Part shown: one piece after another, positions 1 to 12,000 of the stretch
Layout of the letters: each line of letters starts with the position of its first letter
Position numbering within the stretch: position 1 is the first letter of the stretch
Assembly (NCBI GenBank): GCA_905221605.1
Contig: CAJNDS010000668.1
Location: 1,416,814 to 1,480,813 of the forward strand
Direction of reading: 5' to 3'
DNA from: Symbiodinium natans
Lineage: Eukaryota > Sar > Dinophyceae > Suessiales > Symbiodiniaceae
Length of the DNA stretch: 64,000 nt
Made by a program: the position numbers and the translations under genes
The notes under the pieces: generated by a model
Told to the model about the DNA's origin: nothing
The model's input: only the letters and a program-made list of their open reading frames with translations
Databases searched by the model: none

Positions 1-3000
1 CCTAAGCAAACGTTGCACATCATAGCCCAGGGATTTGATCCTGCGATGATAATCCCGATTGCGATGGTTGTCATTTGAGGATGTCGCGGGAACCAGGGCC
101 GAAAAGTGCCTGTGAGCGAACCTTGCACCCTTGATGGGTAGGAGCCGGAGGTCCCCTCCGATGACCAGCTTGCCGATGTTCACGTACCCCACGTTCGAGG
201 AGGGATACTCATCGATGTCGCTTCGGAGAGGGTGTGTTGCAACGTCTCCTCCAACCTCCTGCTCAATCAATCGGCGCGTTGCATCCTGCGATCGTAATCC
301 GATCTCGTAGATGCTCTGCCCGCCGACCCACGATACGTCCTCGATGGACTTGATGATGTCAAGGCAAGACTTCGGCTCGTGGTAGCGAATCTCGACGAAT
401 GAACGAGCATTGCCGGCGTTGTTCGCAATCCACCGCCTAGGAGCTGGCGCAGCTTTGGGCTCTGGAAGATCAGGTCTCGGTTGGGGCCTGCGTTTGGGTC
501 GAAGCATTCTTGTCGCAGCCTCTTCTGGTTCTTCATCGACTTCGATCACGACCACTGTAGGGTCCTCAACTGAGATTGATGCTTGACGCCGTCTTGGCAG
601 CGGGCCTCTGGAGTCCTCCGAAGACGCTGCAGCTCCAGGCTCGACGCTTTCCCCATCCCCACCCGGAGTATCCGAAGCGGTTCCTGGTACTTGCGGAGCG
701 CGAGCGGCATCTCGCAAATTCTTCTCTGCCCATCTCTGGAAGATCTCTGTTGGTGGCGTACTGCTTGACTTGTGCATCTTAGCCAGGCTTTTCCCAATGA
801 TGCTGAATGCTTCGTTCACCACCAGAGCGTTGTACCCCCCATTTGCTTCGCAATTTCGGGTGTTGTGGCCATAGTTGCCGCAAGCAAGGCACATGCTGGG
901 TGGTTGCATACCAGCGGTTATGCGTAGGGCATTGAGTGCTCGGACGTAACCTTCACAAGGACGCGATATCTCACCCAGCTCGGTCTCGTTCGGTTCTTGC
1001 ATGGTGGGGATAGAGCTTGCCTCGGGCACGCCCATATCATCATCTTCCTGCCCCTCAGGTTCCACGCCGGAGGATCCGAGCGCTTCTCCTTCATGGGCTT
1101 GATCTTCACCTTCTGGTTCTCCACCACGAGGTTCTGCACTGGGGACGGGTGCTGCGGAGAACTCTTCAGGTCGTTGATCTTCCGGAGAAAGGGTTCCGAG
1201 GACTGGCTCCTCAATTGGCAGGACTCGATCGACAAGGACCGCATGCCATTCTCCTTGGAGTAAAGTGTTCTCGTACTCCATGATCTGCTGAATCGTCTCT
1301 GCATCATTTGCCCGGGGAGGACGACGTTTTCGATTCTCCACGGCAGTAATTCGCACCGCCTCCGCTGCAGCAAACCGATAGAAAGACCGTTCGATTCCTC
1401 GAAGACAAGCGAGATGATCTTCGTACGATCCCCAGGCTTCGAATGCCGAAGGATACCTGCATGCGATTGTCAGGATGCCGAGCGCAACCTCCAGGGTGTC
1501 TCCCATGAGCTCGGCGGCCGGGTCGGCATTGCCATTGTACATGCCTTTGACCTCGTCCTGATCGAAGATGCTATGGAGGAAGCCTGCATAGGCTGCGTTG
1601 CCTGCATCGTACAAGGGCAAGAGGCAGGCCATGCCGTCCACCGTGTACCCGAAGTCCCACGACAACCGTCTCCCCTTCGCCCATCTGGTGTATTCGCTGG
1701 CTTGTTTGGTGTTCAAGCGCAACCCAGCCGAGGACGAGACGATTTTGCCATAGTTGGTGTACGCGACCTTCGAGCATGCAAAGATGTACGATTTGAGATC
1801 CTCTTTGGGAATCACTGGGGATCCATCCTGGTACACAAAGTCATGTTTCTGAGCAAATATGGCGCACCCTGCAGCATGGCGTTCTGACTTCCGAACCTCC
1901 TCCCATTTGTTGACGCCATAGTCCTTGTCCCACATTGCTTTGAGCGAACAGAAGGGACAATACGCTGGAGATTGGATTGGTCCGAACTCGCCTTGGAAGG
2001 AGTTCTTCAGCTTGTTGAACTCGTCGACGCATGCCTGACACACATGGAATTGGCCACTCGGGGCAGTGGGATGCTTGCTGATGAGGCCCTCGATGTCAAT
2101 CCAGTAGGTTTCACCGTCGTAGAACGGTTCTGGGCTGACCATGGCGATGTCCGCATCCACCCAAGTCATGTCCACGCCTCCGCGGATGCCCTCAAGCTCC
2201 GATGCCCTCTCCACGACTCGTTGATGTCGTTCTTGCGTGTCATCATTGGCCGACGCGGTCCGAACGTCGTCGCTGCTCGACGGTGCAAAGACCGCCTTCG
2301 CATCCGCAGTCTCCATGTTCACGGAATCCAAATGAGGTTCGCAATCGCCCATGCTCTCTGGGGGTGCCATGCAAAGCGTGATAATCTTTTCTTGCAGCAA
2401 ATGTTTGTCGAATGCCGCCACCGCCAAATGCATCTCCTCCGGATTGATCCGGAAATTGTCGCTGCCCTTGTGGAGAGTCACAGCAATTCGAGCCCACAGC
2501 AGTGATGACGTGAAAACAATGCATCCCCTTGCTCGGAGCTCCACTGCGATCCAATCGATGGCAGCCCATGGCATCGCTGCACCAACGTCCTTCCCGATGA
2601 AACGGGGATCGTCGTTGAGGGTCACAATCACGGCACGTTGCAGAAGGTCTGACAAGTCCATGATTGGATCGACGAACCACTTTCGCATGTTCTCGGGAGT
2701 CGCATTGCCATGCTCCCAAACCAGGAGATCGTTGATGGCTCTGAACGACAAGTAGACGTGCGCGGTGACGTCGATGCTCTGCCCGGGACCTCTCCATTCT
2801 CGGACTGCATCTCTGGCTTTGGTGGCAACGACTTGGAATCCTTCAGGTAGGAGTGGATCGAGGCTTTCATCAACGGTCTGGCAGTACGAATGGGCATCAT
2901 ACCATCCCTTTTCTTGGAGCTTGCTGGCCATCGTGTAGGTCAAGCGGTTCTTGGTTTTCGTCCACACCTCGAAGTCAGCCAGGATGATTGTTTTGCTGGA

Positions 3001-6000
3001 TCGCACCGCTGTGACATCGGGGGTACTTGCCTGACGAATGGAAGCGCTGAACTTTCTCAGTCCAGCCGTCAACAAGGCTCTCTGCTCCGGGCTGCTGTTG
3101 AAGTGGAAAATTCCCAGCTCTCCCGTAGCCGTGGATTGCATGACCGCCGCAAACATTGTGCCAGGAGTTGGTAGCTGACGGATTGTGCACAAGAAAACCT
3201 TCTCGTACAGCACCTTGTAAAGTCGTAGCCACTCCACATCCCCTTTCTTCATGAATGTTGCCATGTGAAACGCACCTGCGCGATTCGACTGGCTCATCCC
3301 GTAGAGCTTGGCAAGGTGTGTGGTGACGCGCCGAAGGTAAACTTGCTCGCTGCTGGTTCCAAATTTCCCGTTGATCTTGGGTGTCTGATCACGTGCGGGT
3401 AGGACATCTGTAGGATCATCTTTGTGTACGATGATGGTTGTACCCAGCTGCACGCGATGTCTGGATTGGAACTTGACGAACTTCTCCATGTACCCATCGG
3501 GAGTAGGATCCAGATACCAGCGAACTTCATCGGGTTCTCCTTCTGGTTGGGCAGTTGGCTCAGCTCCCCGAGGATCGGAAGAACTGGCCGCGGTTCCCGG
3601 TTGGGATGCCGCGGAGCGGACATCCTCCGGTCCCCGCTGCCTCTTGGCGGATTCACCTCTTGCTTCGACAAAGGATGCGCCCGTTGCCTGTCTTGGTGAT
3701 GGCGTAGACGTCGATCTGTTGGCAGGATGATCCTCTTCCACGAAAGGAGCCGGCCCTTCCGGAACGGATGGGGATGCAGGCCCTGCGGGATGTTGACGTT
3801 GAACATTCACCCAAGGCGGGTGCGAATTCAATGCCGGAGGAAACACCGTGCCTGTTGGATCGGGCTTCAGGTACGGCGGCTGTTCACGTCCTTCGGAGTA
3901 ACACTCGGCTCGCAGGTTCGTGATCTCGGACATCCAAGACCTGTGAGTCCTGTACATGTCGTGGACCGCCCTCAAGACGTTCTGCTCGGCAGCCAGCTGG
4001 TTCCACGAGCTGTGTGAAAAGGAAGCTGGTAACCCGAGACCGGTTGGTGGCGGGGCCATGACGACAGTTGTCGCATTCACCAACGACTCCCTGAGCTCGG
4101 CTCCGGTCGTTCTCGATGGTTCCGATGGCCACACCGTCCGACTGTCGTTGAGGTATTCGTGGGCTGTATGCAAGGCGACCGACAACCCTTGGAGGCTGTT
4201 GACTGCATGAGCGACCGCCGCGGACACGTTCTCCGGGGGATCGACCACGATCTCGATCAGATCCCACACATTCATCTGCGTGTGCTCGGCGACCTGATTG
4301 TGACTTCTCAAACAGTAACCCACTTGCTTCGCCATTGACCAAATCAGCTCCAGCAAATCCCAGAAGTCCTGGGTGAGAAGCATGCATGGTAGCCCTTCAC
4401 GACGGTTGGGGAGGTTCTCGCGAAAGTAGGAATTAAGCCGCATCCAGTCGTTGTACCTAGTCACATAGATCCACGGACTCTTGGTAACGACTGTTCTGCA
4501 AATGACATTCGGATCAAGATATCCGTCCATAGTGACCACCGTCAAACATGGATATTGAGGATCCAAACGCCCTTGTTCAGCATCTTGAACCAAAACGTCG
4601 ACGAACATGTCAATGTTCTTGAAGAGGTCAATCTCAATGACGTGGTCCAGAAGCTCCTGCAGCACCTGTCGAGTCGAATCAGTGCTTATCGCAGTCTTGA
4701 CAACCTTGATAAACGTTGTGACATGGCTAAGGACTGTCTTGTAGCTCTCCGCACTCCTTGCTGGCAATAGGCTTTCCACCACACCTCGAAACAGCTCCCG
4801 AACTCTGACTTCAGGAAAACCATATGGGCTGGATGGTGCCGCAACTGCCGCCAAAAGGATAGCTGGCACTCCAAATTCCACCCACGCAGCAATGTTCGCA
4901 TTCGTGGCGACCATGCCTTGCTCCAATCGTCCAGGAAGAGGTTGCCCTCTCAATGATCGCAGCGCATGACATGTCGTGCGCAAAGCAGTCATCCCATTGC
5001 CAACGGGGATGTTGATGCCCGATCTCTGGTACGGCAGGGAGAAGAGGTCTTGAGGTCGCGACCATGGAACATGCGGAGGAATGGGCCTCTGCTGTTGTCC
5101 GTCCATGCTGGTTCTAGGACCGGCGGAGCCGAGTCCCTTCCCCAGATGCAGATCCGAGCCGGCGGAGCCGAACCCCTCACTGCACTTTGGATTAGGGTCG
5201 GAGGATCCGAACCCTATTCCTGGTGTAGGACAAACGATTATGCAAGTACCTTGGAACTCATGTTGCACCTGGCTTTTACTGCAACGCAAACTGACATGAA
5301 CAAGTACACATGAAGCTGCCACATGAACACTCTGAGCAGAGCCCCTGCGGATATTGCGAGCTTCATCACGCCATGCGTTGTGCAACAGCTTCGCCATGTG
5401 TGGTGTGTAGTTTCCTGCTTCCTTGAGCGCCTGACCTCTTGGTGTGCCATGTTCATGTGTGTTGTCGCACGTGACCCCCTTGAGGTTCAACATGGTTGAC
5501 ACATTTGTGGCGATACACCATGCTTTGAGTAAAGGAATGCCGTCTTTGTCAACAACACCCATCATGCAACCGTCAATTCGCACAACACGCAATGAATGCT
5601 GCTTTATTAGGGCTTGAACTTCGGGCCAACTCCAACACAAACAGGTTTTCGGCAACTCAAAAGCGATTTTGGGGGAAAATACCGCCAGCTTTCGCAAAAG
5701 GCGTTTGAGAGCTTTGAGTAAGTCCCTAAATTTCTTCCGATGCTCCTTTCCCTTTTCAGTTTCACCCCCCATTTCGTTCACCTTGATCCAGTTGGACCCC
5801 CCAGTGCACGGAAGAGAAGCAAACACAAGAATCGGACATTTGGGATTGGATTTTCGGAATCGTTCCGCCTCCTTGAGGATGTTGCTTTCACATGCCTTGG
5901 TTTGGGCTTGGAGAGCTTCATGCACGCGCATGACGTGAGCTCCCCTTGTAGCACTCGAGGATTTACCCAAGCTACTGTCCTTAGAGCAACAGAATTCAAT

Positions 6001-9000
6001 GATCATCCTGTCCTTACCCGACGGTAACTTCTCAACAGAACTGCAGGCCTTGGGATCCCCAACCTTGGTGTCCCGTTCAGAAAGCATTTTCAACAAGAGG
6101 CGTGACACTTTACTGGTTCTCTTTCCACACTCATCCCCGTGAGTCTCGACTGTTTCACGCGATGCGTGATGATGTTGCATGCCGCACACATCCTTCATGC
6201 TTTCAGGGGCTTTGAGTCCATGAATGAGAAACTCAGTAGCTTCGTTGACATACATGATGTTCGGGGCCCCGCTTCCCTGTGGAACGCAGATCCTCCGACC
6301 GTGGCAGCAATCAGCAATTGTGAATCTCTCCCACTTCATGCATTCAACTATGTTCTTGTACTGTGCCGACTTTCGAAACTTCGGCTTGTCAGGAACCTCG
6401 ACGATAGTAGTCGCCCCTTTCTTCCGGGCCTCAAAGACTAAATCAATGACCTCCCCCCAGGGGTAATCTACGACGCCTCGGTCCTCATAAAAGCGTTCTC
6501 TAGGATCAACATCAAGCCAAGAAGCTCGATTCAGCGCCCCTGCTCCTATGAACAGAACGTTCCGACGATCCTTGAACGACCATTTAATGATGTCTTTGCA
6601 GTACTGGTAGGCGCCGCGTGCATCCGCTTCCGGTACGCAGACGATGTTGACGTCCGGCGGTGCATACGTTTGCCACCAGTTATCCTCTTCCAGACCTACG
6701 AGCAACCACACGCGAGGGCTACTGCTTCCGACTTCCGAAGCTTTGATCGTCATGGAAAATCCTACAGCCCCGCTAAGCGAGTCACCCCGTGCCTTAAACA
6801 TCTCCTTCCCGTGCTTGTCCTGGAAAACGACTTCATGATTACCAGTCTCAGCACGAGTCACCTCGATGAATTCGGGCACGAATGTAGATTGAGGAAAATC
6901 TGCTTCTTTTGCGGCGCGCGCAACAGCGATGACGGTAGATTCGAGCGCAGGAATTTCGTTGAGATCACCCCCCATGCCTTCAGACCCAGCGCGAAAAACA
7001 CCCCCATACCCCCCATGGGCGGCGCGGACCACTAAGTCGCACACTTGCCTACAGAGCGCGGGCGAATCGCGAACGCGACAGCGCGAACAGTCGGGCAGCG
7101 AGGACGCAGACACGGCAGGCGACGCGGTGCGGTGCACACGCGTCGTCGCCGCCGAGCCCCGTTGGAAGTGATATTGAAACACAGCGCGCTCGACATACCG
7201 ATCGAATTTCTGAGGTTCCGACGGGATAGGGACCTCATCCTCGATACGATGCCATTGCCCTTCACGCAGAATCCACGTGGACCGCAAATACTTCCCCGGT
7301 CGCAAAGCACTGGGGACGCCGCGGAGCATGCGCGGGAACTTCACCACCAAGATCGGATCAGTACTGTCCGTTTCCTGGACACCCTCCTTACTGGACAAAC
7401 CGGCCCTATACAGCTCCTGGGGCAAGATAGGTGTTTGCGTGTAAGGAAAACATGGAACCTCGTTCTTAAACGAGTAGTGCTGATGACCTTTCTCATCAGC
7501 CGATTGTTGGTGTGTAGCCTTCATCATGTCCATGACCTCAACGCTCGAAAGCATCGTGGGAGGCATGATGTTAATTAGCTGACACGCGTGAGCCCAGGAG
7601 ACGTGGTCTTTAAAGGCCTTCGTATGGATATCGGCCGCCATTTTGGCGGTGACCTCGTAAGCCAGAGACACGTACCCCTCCTGGAACACCTCGTGCATCC
7701 ACGCAATGCAGATCCCGTGTGAGCGTTCCAAATGGCGCATCGTCGGGTTCTTGCCTGTGCGGACCACGCCGATCATCGTTTGATTGTCATCGTAGAACAC
7801 GAAATTAGGATCTTTGCCCCCAATCAAACGCCACAATGTGATGGCCGGAATGCCAATACGCGACATCGCATAGTCCGCAGCCACAATTTCCGCTTCGGGA
7901 GTAGAGTGGCTGGCGCAACCCTGTCGCTTACTGACACCTGCCAACGGGAACCGTGTGTGCGGTCCCTGAATATGCATGTGAGCCCCCGAAGTAGAACGCA
8001 AACTCTCGCCACAACCAGCGTAATCCGCATCCGCATACAACCCTATGGAAGTAGCATCCATGGAATCGCCGACCCATCCGATCATCTTATGACCTTTGGA
8101 CTGATGGACGTAGCACATCAAATGATGCAGAGCCGCATCCTCTTTCTTGGACCACTTTGTAATGCGTCGCGCAAGATTGTTTATGCTTCGCAGCAAATCA
8201 AACCTGCAAATTCTTGCAGCATAGAGCAACTTCATGAGGATGCTCGCCGCATGCGGGGCAAGAGTACCCCTGTCTGCCTCATCGAGTTCCGTTTCCTGTG
8301 GGCCCTTAGGAACCGGTGGTGGAGGTAGAAGCCGTCCGCCCTTATCGACAGGCATTGTATGTCCACACCATTGACACCGATGGCTTGCAGCACCTGGATG
8401 ACACGGTGCCCTAGCCGGGTGATTTTTGGTTTCTTCAACTGGACTGGGAGATGGTACCTTCTTGAATTTGTCCACAGGAAATCCCGTGGTTTCACAGTAC
8501 TTTTGCACTGTCATTTCGAGATAGGTTTCCATGTCATAAGTGACAGTTCGCACCTTGGTGTTGTCGTGAAGTTTAGCCTCTCCCTTTGAGATTCGACATC
8601 CCAAATACAAACCAAGCGGAGTTTCCTCCTCAAGACGAAGTTCCTTGCGAAGCATGTTCCACCCCTTCGGGAGGTTCTCCGCCGGACCGGCGAGCTTCAG
8701 GTCGTCGACATAGATGACCAATAGGAGCTTCATTCCTGCATGGAAGTAAAGAGACGGCCATTCCTCACCAACTGGTGCAAAACCCATCTTCTGGACTGCG
8801 GTGTGACAATGTTGTTCCCACATTGCACCAGCGTCCGGATGCCCATAGAGTGCTTTCACGAGCCTGCAGACTGGTCTGCGAAATTTCCTCCGGTTCACCG
8901 AAGGATGCCAAGCCTCGTCTGGAAGTTCAACCCAGCACGGAGTCCCCGTCAACTTAGCCTGAATGTAGGCCTGGATAGCATCCGCCATCTGAACGTCGTT

Positions 9001-12000
9001 CCCGGGTAGGCACCCGTAGAAGTCGGCCCAACGAGACGCATCAAAGGTTGCCGGAGAGTTTCCGAGGTCCTGGAACAGCGCCGCCTCCATATTCTGATCT
9101 TTGACTTGATCTCCAAGCAGCACACCTCTTCCTTTGAACTTCCTTGCAGGGTCCCCTTCTTTGAGTTGATAGTTCTTCTCATAGATGAGACCATGCACTC
9201 TTGCCATGTGCACCTTCGCGTTGGACTTCTTGGCTTCTCTGACCACGTCGTCATACTCCCGCACTTGGCTAAAGTCGAAGACTTCCTGATCCCACAAGCC
9301 TTTCCATTCTTTCATGAACGCCTCCATGGCTTTGGGATTCTCGTACATCTCCTTGCGGTTGACTGGACGTGTAACCATGGCGTTGAAGCACGGCGCTGCA
9401 CATGCGAGCTTCTCTCTGTGTTTCTCTTTGGTTGATGACACACATGGCATGCGAGGAGCTCTCAATCCGAACTCTGCCAATTCACTTGGAAGAGCAGGCA
9501 GCACATCGTCCAGAAACATTTCTGTGGCAATCTGCGTCACCTGTTCCTCGCACCATGTCCATCCAGTAGTCGTTCCCGCCCTGAAGTCCAAATCGATCTT
9601 CTCCGCAGGCACGACCTTGGGAAGTAGTGCCTCCAACGATGCAACGAGTGCGTCTTTATGCTCTTTGCCTTTCTTCTTCTCCTTGGCCTCCTTCTTGCGA
9701 GCCTTCTTGGCCTCCTTCTCTTCGACCTTCTTTATCTTCTTAAGTTCGATCTTCCTTCCTTCGCTTCCGAGCTTGTGCCATTCTTCGGGAGTGAACTTGC
9801 CCTTCGGACGTGTGGAGGGTAGCAATCGTCTACCATCACTCCCAATCTTGAACGGAGCCCCCCGCTTGTCGATCTTGCAAGGTTCGCCGTCGTCATTGAT
9901 GTAGACACGACCGTCGCCGGGAGTACCGAACTTCCAGAACTCGGGTTCCGGTCCGATGAGTCCAGCTTCCTTGAGCTTTGCGATGATGAATGCAGGGTCG
10001 GTCTCGTCAATGTCCGGAATGGAACGCCCAGTTGGACCGCGTGATGACGATGCAGGTTCCCCTTTGCCGTCCGGAGGTTCCGAAACGGTTTTGGGGGGAG
10101 TACCACGCTTAGTTTCCCTTTTGCTGCTCGGAGGATCCGAAGCAACATCCGGTACTCCTTCGCTCTGTGGTACACTTCCTGCACTGTCGAGAATGGAGTC
10201 GCCAATCAATCTGAGGGCTTTGGCATCTTCAGACTCCAATGCTGGTCCGTCGCGAGGTTCACCGGGTTGATCATCTGGAAATTCTGAAAGATCAGGCACA
10301 ATGTCATCGTTCTCCATGACATAGTCGAGCATTTCCTTCTCCATGGCTTTGACGCGTTCTTGGCGATCAGGTAGGTCACCACCATCATCGCCATTGTCGT
10401 CATCATCGTCGTCGTCACCTTCTCCTGGTGGCTTGTCCTTGATTTCTTTTCCTCCGAGATCCTTTCCTTCTTTCAGTCCTTCAAGTGTTCCGTTCATTCT
10501 CTCGTACTCGAGCTTGAGCGGAAAGGCAATTTCATCCGGCATGATGACCCGTTCGGTGATGTAGGGAATTTGAAGCTTGCGAGGCACTTTCGCATCATGC
10601 GCAAAGTTGGCATTCGCGAACTCCTTCATGTCCCACACACGATACTTTCGTGACCATGTTTGCCCCGCATTAAGGACATATCCTGCGAAAATGCCGGGTA
10701 TTCCCTTCGGGTCAAACTTTCCACCATATGTTGGTTCGCGGGTCTCGGTCGGTTTGAAGTAAACCTTTGCTCCAAACGGAATCAACTTTCCCGGGAATTC
10801 TTTCCCAGACATTCTCTGCCACGCCGACTCACCATCCACATCCTCGGCGTTGAGATTGTGAGTGACGCAATTCAAGGCATAGGGCCAATAGTTCGCAGGT
10901 AGCCCTGCATGCAGCAACGACGTGGCTGTAGCAGTGATGACGAACTGGTTGGTCCTTTCCGCCAGAGAGTTGTTCATAGGACGTCCTGGCAACGAGTGAT
11001 CCAATGGAATTTTGAGCTTGTTCATCGCCGCAATGAACTCATCTGCGCAGTCACTATATGCCAGCCTCACTTTCTTCTTTCCCATGAATCTCTTCATACA
11101 TCGTACAACTTCCCCTTCTTCTCTGGAGATTGTGGGATATGCTGCGACCACCTTCGTGGCCACGTCGCGGAATACCAGGATTTCACGGAGCTCGTCGTCA
11201 AGACCCACCCCCTTGTCCGTGGCTTTTCCCATATCCACAAAGTCGAACGTCACCAAGTCACCCCACTCATTGACTTCTCGTTTGAATGCTCCCTTTTGGG
11301 TTCTGAAATGCTTCATCTTTGCTCTCACGCATGCATCACAATAGGGATTTCGGAATCGATGGGTACAAAGATGAGCCAAGGTGTTCGCTTCGGCCTTCAA
11401 GGTGCCGACCTTCGCCCTTCTATCTGGACCAGATTCGTCACCTTCCACGTCGATCTCCTGCGCGTCGCCCTCAGCCTCAACTGGAAGTTCGGCTTGTGGT
11501 TCATCTTCACGAGCTTCATCGCCTTCGACTACTTCGCCGTCTTCTTCTTCGTCAGCTTCGGAAGCTACGTCGGGGATCTCCTCGCCGATGTCGTCAAGAC
11601 CTGGTACCGCAACATACGTCGAATCGTCGTCGGTATCATCGTCCACCTTGTCCTTGTACTTCTGCACCAAGCGGAACATTTCCATCGCTTCGGGTTCCTC
11701 ATGGGCTTTGGCTCCTTTGCTTCCCACTCTGACATAGGGGATGTCTCCTTGCACGAAGAATTGTATCCTCTCGCCAGCATCGTTCACCATAAATGGTGGA
11801 CGTCCCGCGGGCCACACAAAGGAATAGCCGTGAAGCATGCATCTCTTCCCAACTGACAGCACAGAAGGTGTATTCTCCAATACATGTGCTTTGATGGGCT
11901 CCTTGAAGGATTTCGTCAAGAATTCCGCCGTCTGGTTGGTCATAGTGACACCATTCGCCGTCTGGAACGATGTAGATTCGCAATCCATTGCAGTGTCGAC

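Noticed and set aside
5121-5209. Gly-Ser peptide repeat under protein selection
   Set aside because: Copies of the same DNA motif are read in two phases and one is non-coding, so a DNA/RNA-level repeat explains it better.
10909-11856. 315-codon plus-strand open frame (and many similar ones at 1-16 kb)
   Set aside because: It lies antisense to the integrase and protease part of the polyprotein; the open antisense frames follow from the codon composition of the long minus-strand gene.
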